64,000 nt of DNA, taken from Acinetobacter nosocomialis (GTDB lineage: Bacteria; Pseudomonadota; Gammaproteobacteria; Pseudomonadales; Moraxellaceae). Position numbers and translations under genes: made by a program. The notes below the pieces were generated by a model. The model was not told where the DNA came from. It ran no database searches and saw only the letters and a program-made list of their open reading frames with translations. Shown here piece by piece: positions 46,156 to 55,231 of the stretch. Each line of letters begins with the position of its first letter. Position 1 is the stretch's first letter. The DNA lies in assembly GCA_025736915.1 (NCBI GenBank), contig CP107049.1:1054001-1118000 (forward strand). The letters run 5' to 3'.

Positions 46156-46922
46156 GGTTTCTTTGGTGCAGTCCCAGTATATGCAGGACTAACCTTAATT
46201 GGTCCCTGACCTTTTTCGCATTGTTGAACACCCCACTCACTCGGGCGAAAACGAGCATTAGCTCCATCTGGCTCAGGTTTACCAAATTCTTTTTGAATAT
46301 CATGATCAATAAGTGGAATTTCAAGTAGTACGATGTCTCCACGAGAACAAGCGATGGTAGGACGTTTCGTATCGTAAACCCATTTGCCATAACCATTTTC
46401 CTCATTAGGATCAAAGCGCATAACTGGACCTATTTGCTGATCCCATGCCAATTCCATTCGAGGAGGCTCTATTGCTGTTACCCACATTCCTGCGACTTGT
46501 ACAGGATGAGGAAAACGTACAGCCTCTAATCCACGTAAGCTAAAGGGTACTTGTGGCTCACCGTTGTCAAAAGCATCGTAACGACTAATTAAACTCCCTT
46601 TAGGAATCAACAGTTCGCCATATTGTGCATCTTGAGATAAAACGAAATGGCTGCGACGTTCCTTGTAATGCTGCTTAAGTGCAATCTCATACTTTACCGA
46701 TTCAGTCATATAAAATAAATAACCTGCCCACAGGTCACATATTAATGCCACTAGCGTAATGAATAATGTTTTTTGAGAGAAAAACCTCACAGGCTTTTGA
46801 GCCTTCTTTCGCCAAAAGAATAGTGCTTTCACCACTAAACCTAGTGTTAATACAACACCAATCAATGGCGCAATAAACAATAAAAAAATTGCAAAAACCG
46901 AGAATGTCTGTACAGGTATCAT
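46140..46922 (-). CDS. Unrecognised 260-aa membrane protein
   Basis: Two N-terminal membrane helices (about 6-36 and 50-68) precede a soluble domain of about 190 residues rich in Pro and charged residues, with DNGEPQVPFSLRGLEAVRFPHP in the middle. I cannot assign a family. Its last codons and stop lie within a 60-bp sequence shared with the end of the Pls/PosA synthetase gene, so the C-terminus may have been re-formed by recombination. It is the last minus-strand gene of the accessory segment. Confidence 0.75.
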   Translation of the reverse strand: MIPVQTFSVFAIFLLFIAPLIGVVLTLGLVVKALFFWRKKAQKPVRFFSQKTLFITLVALICDLWAGYLFYMTESVKYEIALKQHYKERRSHFVLSQDAQYGELLIPKGSLISRYDAFDNGEPQVPFSLRGLEAVRFPHPVQVAGMWVTAIEPPRMELAWDQQIGPVMRFDPNEENGYGKWVYDTKRPTIACSRGDIVLLEIPLIDHDIQKEFGKPEPDGANARFRPSEWGVQQCEKGQGPIKVSPAYTGTAPKKPWFYK

Positions 46923-47016
46923 AATTGTTAAATCTTTAACTTCATTTTTTCAAAGGTGGGTCGCCAAGAAAATTGTATATACGTGTATTAAAAACAAGCC
47001 TTATAATTCACAGACA

Positions 47017-47436
47017 CTATTTTATAGTTTTAGCATTTTCACATACTAAATTAAGCATAGCTAAATCATTCTCACCCGTAGCTTTCATTACTTCACTCTT
47101 TTTATCGCTCTTGTACTTAAGTTCACCATTATTTTTATCACCAATCATAAAGTCTAAAATCTGTATCGTCTTGTGTGAACAGTCAAAAGCCATATGAAAT
47201 TGTGCAATATTATCTTTATCAAAATCACCTGTATAAAACTTTGTTTCGGGTACGCCAACTAGTTTTCTGGTAGCAGTAATTTTAAATTTACTTTTACTTG
47301 GTAAATAAAATTCGATTGAATCTAGTTCAAAAGCATAAGCGATATCTTCTTGTTGATAATAAACTTCTTCTGCTTGAATACTATTTGAAAAAGCTACACA
47401 GATAGCGAAAATTAGGCTAAAAATTGTTTTTTTCAT
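47017..47436 (-). CDS. Small exported protein, unknown function
   Basis: A 139-aa protein with a clear signal peptide (about 1-22, SIQAEE at the cleavage site). The mature part is beta-rich and charged, with two cysteines (DCSHKT near 103 and LVCENA near 131) that could form a disulfide. No family is recognised. It lies between the 260-aa membrane protein gene and the divergent toxin-antitoxin pair. Confidence 0.75.
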   Translation of the reverse strand: MKKTIFSLIFAICVAFSNSIQAEEVYYQQEDIAYAFELDSIEFYLPSKSKFKITATRKLVGVPETKFYTGDFDKDNIAQFHMAFDCSHKTIQILDFMIGDKNNGELKYKSDKKSEVMKATGENDLAMLNLVCENAKTIK

Positions 47437-47602
47437 TTACTAAAACTCATACATGTTTTTTTGTTGCCTGATTTTATATAAATGAAAGGTCTATGAATAT
47501 AAAAAACATTTGTTATTAAGTGATATATACAGTTAATATATTCTTTAAATAAAAGTATCCCCCTTCTAAAAGAGGTTTATATGTTGGAGATAGTAATCAT
47601 CT

Positions 47603-47640
47603 GATAATCACTCTCAATTTTTATTATTGAGTTGATTATC
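47603..47640. promoter_or_regulatory. Large inverted repeat upstream of topAI, operator candidate
   Basis: GATAATC (47603-47609) and CTCAAT (47613-47618) are mirrored by ATTGAG (47626-47631) and GATTATC (47634-47640) around a 7-base centre. This 38-base dyad lies 75 bases before the toxin start, where toxin-antitoxin autoregulation usually acts. Confidence 0.5.
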
Positions 47641-47714
47641 AATGTCGCAATTTTTCTGTGGTCATGTTTCTGATCACCTCTATTTGCACGTTTGATTATT
47701 ATCAAGGCTCCAAC

Positions 47715-47972
47715 ATGAATCTTTCAAAGTTCGAACAACGAACTCTCCATGTCCTTGCCAAAGGCGGACATATTAAATACCAACGTGACGCATCAGGCAC
47801 AGTCTATTTCGTTGAATGCTATACACGAGAAGGTTTCGTGCTATCTGATTGTTCATTAGATGTGTTTAAAAAGCTAAAAGCAAAACGTTTAATCAAGTCT
47901 AAAAATAGCCAACCTTATCAAATTACATTGTTAGGACTCCAGACTGTTCGTCCTCAACTAGACAACCGTTGA
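47715..47972 (+). CDS. yjhX: TopAI (YjhX-like) toxin, topoisomerase I inhibitor
   Basis: An 85-aa protein nearly the same length as E. coli YjhX (TopAI) and sharing its blocks: [18 protein letters not shown] at the start, [14 protein letters not shown] in the middle, [12 protein letters not shown] near 60 and a RPQLDNR end. E. coli TopAI binds topoisomerase I and blocks it; YjhQ is its antitoxin. The frame extends upstream to 47658, but the ATG at 47715 matches the family start. The GNAT antitoxin gene follows 32 bases later, as in E. coli. Confidence 0.88.
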   Translation: MNLSKFEQRTLHVLAKGGHIKYQRDASGTVYFVECYTREGFVLSDCSLDVFKKLKAKRLIKSKNSQPYQITLLGLQTVRPQLDNR

Positions 47973-48004
47973 TATAAGTTGCTATTTATTAAGAGAAAGA
48001 AAAA

Positions 48005-48511
48005 ATGAACATTACAATTCGAGATGAACAACCCGAAGATATTAAAAATATCGAAGAGTTAACCAAAGCAGCGTTTCTGAATGCAGAACATTCTAGCCAC
48101 ACCGAACAATTTATTGTGAATAGCCTTCGGAAACATAAGCAACTCACGATTTCTTTGGTCGCCACAGAAAACGACTTAATTGTAGGTCATGTGGCTATTT
48201 CACCAATTACAATCACGTCAGGTGAAACTGGTTGGTATGGCCTAGGCCCTATTTCTGTATGTCCAAAGAAACAAGGAATTGGCATTGGTTCTCTTTTAAT
48301 GAATGCAGCTCTTCAAAAGTTAAAAGAATTAGGCGGAAAAGGTTGCGTTCTATTAGGTGATCCAAATTATTACAGTCGATTTGGTTTTAAATCATACCCT
48401 GATTTAAATTTACCTAATGTACCAAATGAATATTTTCAAGCTCTAAGCTTCATTAATCATATTCCCTCAGGTGAAGTTACTTACCATGATGCTTTTACGG
48501 CAACTGAATAA
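48005..48511 (+). CDS. yjhQ: YjhQ-like GNAT acetyltransferase, probable antitoxin
   Basis: A 168-aa GNAT-fold protein with the acetyl-CoA pocket motif VCPKKQGIGIGSLLMNAAL near 90-108 and LLGDPNYYSRFGFK near 117. In E. coli the GNAT protein YjhQ neutralises TopAI, and the gene order and spacing here are the same. AAGAGAAAGAAAA precedes the ATG. It may also acetylate a substrate; that is not shown. A terminator follows. Confidence 0.82.
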   Translation: MNITIRDEQPEDIKNIEELTKAAFLNAEHSSHTEQFIVNSLRKHKQLTISLVATENDLIVGHVAISPITITSGETGWYGLGPISVCPKKQGIGIGSLLMNAALQKLKELGGKGCVLLGDPNYYSRFGFKSYPDLNLPNVPNEYFQALSFINHIPSGEVTYHDAFTATE

Positions 48512-48535
48512 ATAAGTTCGCTTACCACACATAGT

Positions 48536-48563
48536 AAAAAGCCTCTATTTATAGAGGCTTTTT
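48536..48563 (+). terminator. Terminator of the topAI-yjhQ pair
   Basis: AAAAAGCCTCT and AGAGGCTTTTT form a perfect 11-bp stem with a 6-base loop, followed by T residues on the plus strand. Confidence 0.85.
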
Positions 48564-48676
48564 ATTAACTTAACATCGCAAATTTATATAAAACATTAAA
48601 AAATAAATAATTACGCATCTTCATAAATTCATACATTAGCTTTAAATCAACTCTAATTTCTAAAATTAACAATATT

Positions 48677-49075
48677 TTAGTCTTCACACTCAACTTTTTT
48701 ATGCATCAATAAAAAAGCTAAACTGTTATCAACCAAATTACCTGATAGAGCCTCTTTTCTACTATCCATAGTTAAATTTATAGATGTTTTCACAAAAAAA
48801 TTCCCAAGTGAAATGCATAGCAAAACTAAGGCTATATAAATAAAACTATTCTTAATTTTTATAAAATATACAATTAGAGAAATAATTAAGAAAACAATTA
48901 AAAAATTAACTATAAAATTATTAATAAAAATTAAATAATTATTAATTCCGTTAAATTCTACTAACCAAACTTTAAATAATTTAAAAGATGTATGCGTGCA
49001 ATACAAATCTACAAATGAAATTGAGAGCAATACTACAACTGAAATGATTAGGCTAAATAAAGCTTTTTTTAACAT
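48677..49075 (-). CDS. Small three-helix membrane protein, possible immunity protein
   Basis: A 132-aa very AT-rich gene encoding three membrane helices (about 6-26, 44-70 and 76-95) and a short polar C-terminus. Its ATG overlaps the stop of the upstream decayed gene (TAATG at 49073-49077), showing translational coupling. Small membrane proteins coupled behind a secreted effector are often immunity proteins, but no family is recognised, so this is only a hypothesis. Confidence 0.65.
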   Translation of the reverse strand: MLKKALFSLIISVVVLLSISFVDLYCTHTSFKLFKVWLVEFNGINNYLIFINNFIVNFLIVFLIISLIVYFIKIKNSFIYIALVLLCISLGNFFVKTSINLTMDSRKEALSGNLVDNSLAFLLMHKKVECED

Positions 49076-49505
49076 TAGGTTTCTGCTCTTATTCCAATAC
49101 CAAAAGTTTGTGTTTCATCTTTATTTTCTGCTGACATAAACTTAAATCCTCCGTCATACCATAAAAACACTGAATCGCTACCATCTACAGCGCAGGCATT
49201 TGTACAACCATGTTTAATAAAGGTATCAAAAGAAACCTATCCTAAATATCAGCAGTAGGTGTAAATCCTATTCCTCCTCGCCCTGTTCTATTGTCTAACC
49301 GTGAAAGCGCAGCATATCTATTATTATTTCTTTGAGTCAAAAAAGGTTTATAGGCAGGCACTGGCTCACCTGTTAACTTCGCATTTGGAAATTCTTTACT
49401 ATATAAATTACCATCACCATATTTTAACCCTTTGAAAATCAAAGGGCATAAACCACCAATACCCGTATAATAACCCCGATTTTTTGTTAAATCTCCTTGT
49501 CCCAT
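49075..49505 (-). pseudogene. Frame-disrupted gene upstream of the three-helix membrane protein gene
   Basis: The first 87 residues (from MGQGDLTKNRGYY to TPTADI) stop at 49242. In another frame a coding-like segment resumes near 49231, with KHGCTNACAVDGSDSVFLWY and ending FGIGIRAET, and closes at 49075 in the TAATG overlap with the next gene. At least two small indels, or one more complex change, are needed to join them. The original protein family is not recognised; a secreted effector is possible. It could instead be a short intact gene plus a remnant. Confidence 0.5.
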
Positions 49506-49537
49506 AAATTATGTACAATCTAGTTTTTGAGCAATAT

Positions 49538-49569
49538 AAAAAAAGCCCCTGTTTCTACAGAGGCTTTTT
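49538..49569 (-). terminator. Terminator of the Pls/PosA synthetase gene
   Basis: AAAAAAAGCC and GGCTTTTTT with an inner CTG/CAG pair form a hairpin 17 bases past the stop at 49586, with T residues on the minus-strand side. Confidence 0.8.
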
Positions 49570-49602
49570 TCAATTCAACAACTTATTATTTATGAACCCA
49601 AG
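49538..49602 (-). repeat. About 60-bp direct repeat, right copy (end of the Pls/PosA gene)
   Basis: The last codons, stop and terminator of the Pls/PosA synthetase gene. Nearly identical to 46095-46155, in the same orientation. Confidence 0.8.
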
Positions 49603-52600
49603 GCACGGCTGGTGAACCAATCCAAGCAGATTTAGCCGGAATATTTTCACCTTTCATGACCAATGTTAATGGACCTAACACAGCATGGTTGCTCACGTTG
49701 GCGTTATACAAAATAATACTACGTGTATTTACCACAACATCATTACCAATATTCACTTGTCCAATTTTCATAATACGGTCTTCAAACAAGTGAGTTTGTG
49801 GGCCAGAGAAGCTATTAAACTCAGCACGGTCACCAATGCTTACACAGTCAAACTCTGTAATATCAGCCGTATCCATATACACGTCTTTACCAATACGAAC
49901 ACCTAAAATACGCAAGAAGAATGGCAACATTGGCGTTCCTCTTAAGTAGTTTAAGAAGTTAGGAATCGCAACTGACTCATATAAGCTCGTGATCCCTTCA
50001 CTTAACCATACAAACATGGTCCACATAGGAGCTGAACGTGGCTCATAACGACCAATCAAAATCCACTTCAATAGCGCAACAATAACGAAGCAGCCTACGC
50101 CATAGAGCAAACCAGCAAGCGTTAAAGCCAACAAACCAGTTGGAATGTTGTATTTGTTAATAACATCAATAATCTCAAGCACGATCATATAACCCACACC
50201 AATCGCAAGAGCAGCAGGTAATACAACACGAAGGCCTTCAATAAAACCACGCATTAAACGGCGTTTGATACTTGGTAAGAATGTTAAATGATCTGGATAT
50301 TTCTCAGCAGCTTCACGTGCAGGTAATAACAATGGTGGCGAACCAAACCAAGTTTGACCATCGTACATTTCAACGTTATCAGGTGTTTTAGATTGCACAC
50401 CAATCAAGACATTGTCTGGCAACACAGTACCATCAGCAATATACGCACTGTTTCCGACAAAACTACGGTTACCAATAGTCGTCGATTTTAATGTCATCCA
50501 GCCGCCTTTGATTTCTTCATCACCTAGCATTACAGCATCGGCAATAAAGCTTTCTTCACCCAAAGTCAGCATTTCTGGAATAACACCGTTTGCGGTAGAA
50601 ATTTCAGTATTTTTACCTACTTTTGCACCGAGCATACGGAACCATGTTGGCGCATAAATGGTAGCAAACAAGCCATGTAAAGTTTGTAAGCTTGTCTCTA
50701 AAATTTGAGATGCAAACCATTTACGATAATACGTACCACCATGAACCGCATACGTTCCTGTTTCAAGACGAGGCAATGCAACTTTACGAATGACTGAAGA
50801 AATCACAGCAGTAATCATCATCATCATTGCACTAGCTGGAATCGCTAAAATGAAGTAGTACAGTGCGATTTGTAAATGTTCATTCGGGTTAATATTAAAT
50901 ACGTTTGCATCTAACCAGTCGACCAAAAGGAAGCTTGGGAAAATTGGAATAAAGAACAAACACGCAATAATTAACGCACTAATTCCATAATATGCATATT
51001 CTGCAATTTTACGAATAAACGATAATTTTGGACGCTCTGGTAATTTATCGTGATCGTCTACATGTCCGATTTTCTTCGCAGGCGTACCATCCCAGATTTC
51101 TCCAGCTGGCACCACTGTGTCATATTCAATTGAAGTTAACGCATTTACATGAGCTTGTTTTTCCAACACTGTATTTTCTTCTAATACAGCATAAGAGCCC
51201 ACATAACTGTCTTCTTTTAAGTGAATTGAACCTAAAACCAAGTGACCATGTTCGACTTTGGCATTCTCTAAGTTTACTTGAGAGCCAATGCTCACCCCAT
51301 CTTCAACAGTAAGTAAAGACGGCATACGAATATGCACTGAACTAATCGTCACGTCATGGCCGATTTTCGCACCAAGCGCTTTCAAATATAAGTTAAGTAA
51401 AGTCGAGCCTGATAAAAGATAGACTGGTGAAATGTTGCTAATACGGTCTGCTAACCACCAACGGAAATAGGTTAATCCCCATAATGGATATTGCCCTGCA
51501 CCAACGCCCATCATTAATAGTCGTTTTACAGAAATTGAAACAACAAAACTGGCAATAATAACGCTGATGTAAACCAATAAAGACATCGCGATTGCATTTG
51601 GAATACTGTCGCGTGTTCCACCAGTAAAATAGTGATAGGTAAAGAATGGCGCTAACCACTGCAAGATATTAATCGAGATTAAAACTGGAATGGTAACGAA
51701 CTGTGCAATACCACATAACCACTTATAAGTTTGGTTACGAGGGTTATCTTGTCCAATCTGGCTATCAAACACAGTCGGCGTTGGTTGCTCTAGCATGAGT
51801 GCTGCAATCGCACCCACCCTTCTCGCTTGATATAAGTTTTGAATAGTCAGATGGCTATATTCTGGGTGTTCACGCAAGTTCGATATTAAAACAGCTGCTA
51901 AAAGTGAATGGCCGCCTAAATCGTCAAAGAAATCTGAATCGAGTTTAATCGGCATGTTTGGGAACAAGCGATTCAAAATACCAAATAAGATTTCTTCTGC
52001 TGGGTTTTGCGGTTGGTCAGATTCACTACGGTCAATCACACTCGTAAGTGGACGTGCTTTTAAAGCTTTACGGTCAATTTTTCCTGACAATAAACGCGGA
52101 ACTTCTTCAATAATCTCAAAACGGTTTGGCACCATATAAGGTGGTAAACGTTGGCTTAGATTATGACGAAGTTCTTTAATTTCGATTGCTTTCTTTGCAT
52201 CAATTTCTGGCGCAATAAACGCAATAAGCTGATCAATACCGTCTTCTGGACGAAGAATAACTGCCGCAGTACCAATACCTTCAATATCGCAAAGCGCAGC
52301 TTCGATTTCACCAAGTTCAACACGGAAACCACGGATTTTTACCTGATCGTCCGCGCGTCCCAAGCAATGTACTTGACCAAACTCATCAATTTTAGCTAAG
52401 TCGCCTGTGCGATAGAGCGATTGTTCATCTGGACCGTCTGCCCACGGGTTTTGAATAAACTTATCAGCGGTTAAGTCAGGGCGACCTAAGTATCCTTCTG
52501 CCACACTTGGGCCAAAGATACAGAGCTCACCTGTTTCACCTTGCGGCAATAATTCTCTTTCAGCGTTAATGACCAACATGCCATAGTTTGGTAAAGGCTT

Positions 52601-53584
52601 ACCAATCGTGACGAGTTTGCCACGCTCTAACGCCTCAAGGCTGGCAGTAACCGTAGTCTCAGTTGGACCATAAGTGTTAAACATTTTGTGATGAGGTAAT
52701 GCCCAACGGTCAACCAGTGAATCCGGGCACATTTCCCCACCTAAGTTAATAATTCTTAAGTTAGGTACATCTTCTGGAAATAAAGCAAGTAATGTCGGTA
52801 CAGCATGTAATACTGTAATTTGTTCTTGCTTTAATGTTTGGCATAAACGTTCAGGATCACTCACAAGCGACTTAGGTGCAATCCATAATGTTGCGCCAAC
52901 CAAGTAAGAAAGCCAAATTTCTTCAAACGACATATCAAAAGCAACAGAAAAGCCTTGATAGACTTTGTCTTGCTCTTGAATACCCAAAACATTATTTTCA
53001 CTACGTAAAAAGTGACAAATATTTCTTTGGGTAATCACAATCCCTTTCGGCTTACCCGTTGAACCTGATGTATAAATAATATACGCAGGTTGTTCTGGAG
53101 TCGTTTTAGCTAAAGGAATGTTTTCACTGAGTGGCTTTTGTAGTTCGGTATTGGTCCACTTTGTTTGTGGTACTTCATCTAAATGCGCATGCCATTCATC
53201 TGTAGTAATCATCCCTACAGCGTCGGCATCTTCAAGACAAACCGCAATACGGTCCGCTGGCGTATCCATATCAAAAGGAAGCCATGCTGCACCACTTAAA
53301 CAAATCGCCAATTGAGCTTTTAAAAGCTCGATACCACGAGGCAACCATAAGCCAACAATATGACCAGGTTTTACCCCCCTTATCGTCAAATGCTGAGCCA
53401 TAATTAAGGCTTGCTGATATAACTCACCATAACTCAACGTTTTATCTGCTTCAATTAAAGCCGTTTTATCAGGAAGAGTTTGTGCAGTATGGACAAAAAT
53501 ATCGGCCAAGACTTCATGCTGCAAAAATTCCGGATGATACTTTCCACGAATAATATTATTCGTGTTTGTTACAAACTGGTTCAT
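49586..53584 (-). CDS. Pls/PosA-type nonribosomal peptide synthetase (A-T-membrane/hexapeptide)
   Basis: A 1332-aa enzyme combining an adenylation domain (about 25-535; core motifs YIIYTSGSTGKPKG near 158, NTYGPTETT near 292, YRTGDLAKID near 385, SGKIDRKAL near 500), a thiolation domain with the phosphopantetheine serine in DDLGGHSLLA near 560, and a long C-terminal half alternating membrane helices with left-handed hexapeptide-repeat blocks. Lacking a condensation domain, it matches the Pls/PosA family related to epsilon-poly-lysine synthetase. The ATG at 53584 follows AGAGAG by 9 bases. Product unknown. It is a single gene beside the accessory region. Confidence 0.9.
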   Translation of the reverse strand: MNQFVTNTNNIIRGKYHPEFLQHEVLADIFVHTAQTLPDKTALIEADKTLSYGELYQQALIMAQHLTIRGVKPGHIVGLWLPRGIELLKAQLAICLSGAAWLPFDMDTPADRIAVCLEDADAVGMITTDEWHAHLDEVPQTKWTNTELQKPLSENIPLAKTTPEQPAYIIYTSGSTGKPKGIVITQRNICHFLRSENNVLGIQEQDKVYQGFSVAFDMSFEEIWLSYLVGATLWIAPKSLVSDPERLCQTLKQEQITVLHAVPTLLALFPEDVPNLRIINLGGEMCPDSLVDRWALPHHKMFNTYGPTETTVTASLEALERGKLVTIGKPLPNYGMLVINAERELLPQGETGELCIFGPSVAEGYLGRPDLTADKFIQNPWADGPDEQSLYRTGDLAKIDEFGQVHCLGRADDQVKIRGFRVELGEIEAALCDIEGIGTAAVILRPEDGIDQLIAFIAPEIDAKKAIEIKELRHNLSQRLPPYMVPNRFEIIEEVPRLLSGKIDRKALKARPLTSVIDRSESDQPQNPAEEILFGILNRLFPNMPIKLDSDFFDDLGGHSLLAAVLISNLREHPEYSHLTIQNLYQARRVGAIAALMLEQPTPTVFDSQIGQDNPRNQTYKWLCGIAQFVTIPVLISINILQWLAPFFTYHYFTGGTRDSIPNAIAMSLLVYISVIIASFVVSISVKRLLMMGVGAGQYPLWGLTYFRWWLADRISNISPVYLLSGSTLLNLYLKALGAKIGHDVTISSVHIRMPSLLTVEDGVSIGSQVNLENAKVEHGHLVLGSIHLKEDSYVGSYAVLEENTVLEKQAHVNALTSIEYDTVVPAGEIWDGTPAKKIGHVDDHDKLPERPKLSFIRKIAEYAYYGISALIIACLFFIPIFPSFLLVDWLDANVFNINPNEHLQIALYYFILAIPASAMMMMITAVISSVIRKVALPRLETGTYAVHGGTYYRKWFASQILETSLQTLHGLFATIYAPTWFRMLGAKVGKNTEISTANGVIPEMLTLGEESFIADAVMLGDEEIKGGWMTLKSTTIGNRSFVGNSAYIADGTVLPDNVLIGVQSKTPDNVEMYDGQTWFGSPPLLLPAREAAEKYPDHLTFLPSIKRRLMRGFIEGLRVVLPAALAIGVGYMIVLEIIDVINKYNIPTGLLALTLAGLLYGVGCFVIVALLKWILIGRYEPRSAPMWTMFVWLSEGITSLYESVAIPNFLNYLRGTPMLPFFLRILGVRIGKDVYMDTADITEFDCVSIGDRAEFNSFSGPQTHLFEDRIMKIGQVNIGNDVVVNTRSIILYNANVSNHAVLGPLTLVMKGENIPAKSAWIGSPAVPWVHK

Positions 53585-54284
53585 TTTTATACTCTCTTTA
53601 ATTTTCTGATTTGGCTCAAATGAAGTCATGTTTGTTTTTCTGACCCATTAAAGAAATCAAGATATGTCATAAATTAAATAATTGAACTTAAATCAAGATT
53701 AAAGTTTTAGTTTTGAAGTCTATTTAATAATATATAAATTCCGATTGTTTAGGCTCATATTTTCTAAAAAAATTAAGCTTTTAGCTGCAATGTTTGAATT
53801 TTACCATCACCATTAGGATGAAAAACGTACAAAACTAGCGAAGTAAAAACCTATAATTCACAAGATTTATATAACTCTAATTTTAATAAAACTAATAAAT
53901 GCTATCCGGTATACAAATTCTCCATATTTTAAACTTAATTGATTCGTTCTGAACATTTAAAAAGCCCCAAAAAATTGAAGATTCTATTTAAATTTTTAAT
54001 GGATGTTTGATTATTAACAATATATTAAAGTCATTATGAGTCATTTCTATTTATCTTATATTTTTATCTGTATTTTTCTAAAAACTTATCCAATCGCATA
54101 GCTCAAACTTATAGTTGTTTAATACTGCTCACCCCTAAACTTTTTTGCGTTAAAAGTATGGCGTGTTTATAGGAATAAGTCCTTGCATGCTGAGCTGTGA
54201 CTAGCTGTTCCGTTTAAGCATGTCGAAGCCCATTCATTTATAATATATTCAAAATGGACTTAAAACTTAAATAGTGGGAATGAT
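53585..54284. other. Intergenic region upstream of the Pls/PosA gene
   Basis: A 700-base AT-rich gap between divergent genes. It must hold promoters for both. I see no ORF over about 40 codons, no strong hairpin and no recognisable operator. Confidence 0.5.
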
Positions 54285-54713
54285 ATGAGCCAACACATAA
54301 TAAACCCAGAAGACATTCCTTTAGCATTTCAAATTGCTTGGAATAATCATGATATGAAGGCCTTTGCTGCTCTTTTTCATCAAGATGCGACTTTCGTTAA
54401 TCGTTTTGGCCATTACGTTAAAGGTGTTGATGAAATTGTTGCACTTCATCAGCCTATTCATGACACCATCTATAGCGACTCAACACTAGAGAATGAACTC
54501 ATAGACATTACACCTATGAGTGATGATATCTGTATTTCACACTTTTGGAGTCGCTTAACTGCGAGCGTAGCTCACCCTCAGGGCCCCCATCAAATTGATA
54601 CTCTCATTCTTACTGTACTCACCAAGAAGAACAATTCTTGGTACATTCAGGCGCTTGAAAATGTGACTTTAACAAACCCTCGAACGGGAGAGACCATACT
54701 TAGAAATATATAA
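54285..54713 (+). CDS. SgcJ/EcaC-family NTF2-like protein
   Basis: A 142-aa single-domain protein of the NTF2-like/SgcJ family, with FQIAWNNHDMKAFAALFHQDATFVNRFG at 15-42, the typical opening of these small ligand-binding or isomerase-like proteins. No catalytic residue set can be assigned. It lies alone, with GTGGGA before the ATG and a terminator after it. Confidence 0.85.
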   Translation: MSQHIINPEDIPLAFQIAWNNHDMKAFAALFHQDATFVNRFGHYVKGVDEIVALHQPIHDTIYSDSTLENELIDITPMSDDICISHFWSRLTASVAHPQGPHQIDTLILTVLTKKNNSWYIQALENVTLTNPRTGETILRNI

Positions 54714-54754
54714 AAGAGCGTAAGATTATTTTTAGTAATTTATATGCATAAAAA

Positions 54755-54783
54755 AAAGCCCTTGTCATTAACAAGGGCTTTTT
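54755..54783. terminator. Bidirectional terminator between the SgcJ-like gene and tRNA-Ser
   Basis: AAAAGCCCTTGT and ACAAGGGCTTTT form a 12-bp perfect stem with a 5-base loop; T-runs occur on both sides. It serves the plus-strand gene and, on the minus strand, the tRNA. Confidence 0.88.
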
Positions 54784-54791
54784 AAGAATTT

Positions 54792-54881
54792 TGGCGGAAG
54801 CGGTGAGATTCGAACTCACGGAGGACTCACACCCTCGTCGGTTTTCAAGACCGGTGCATTAAACCGCTCTGCCACGCTTCC
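54792..54881 (-). tRNA. tRNA-Ser (anticodon UGA)
   Basis: On the minus strand the 90-base sequence starts GGAAGCG and ends with its complement and CCA (CGCTTCCGCCA). The anticodon loop reads CTTGAAAA with anticodon TGA, the T arm has GTTCGAATC, and a long variable arm is present as expected for a class II serine tRNA. CCA is encoded. Confidence 0.95.
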
Positions 54882-55231
54882 AACGAGCGCTATAATATAA
54901 ACAAAAATGCAAATTGGCAAATCTTTTTATTTAAGTTTCTATCTGAATGCTCAAAATAAAAACAAAAAACCTTTAATTTTGAATTTTTATCTACCTATTA
55001 CTACTTTTATGCCTAAACTTATTTTTATTTGGGAAGTGTTAATTGTCTTTAACTATCCTTCATGCTTCACATAACTATATGATACTGGTCTATCTTTTTG
55101 ATAACATAGTCACAAAGATAAAAAAGCTTTACGCTTTACTCAGGGTATTCTTCCCTTTTCAATTAACGATAAGTTTTAATTCCTGATGTGGTTTCTAACG
55201 AAACTATCTATATGAAGAAAGTTTGAGCTAT
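54882..55231. other. Intergenic region between tRNA-Ser and greB
   Basis: A 350-base AT-rich gap that carries the divergent promoters. I see no ORF, repeat or attachment-site duplication of the tRNA end. Confidence 0.5.

Noticed and set aside
45984..46328. A plus-strand frame across the end of one orphan gene and the start of the next
   Set aside because: It overlaps two better genes and a terminator; the composition of its tail is antisense-like.
54792..54881. tRNA-Ser as an integration site
   Set aside because: No second copy of the tRNA 3' end and no integrase is seen in the adjacent sequence.
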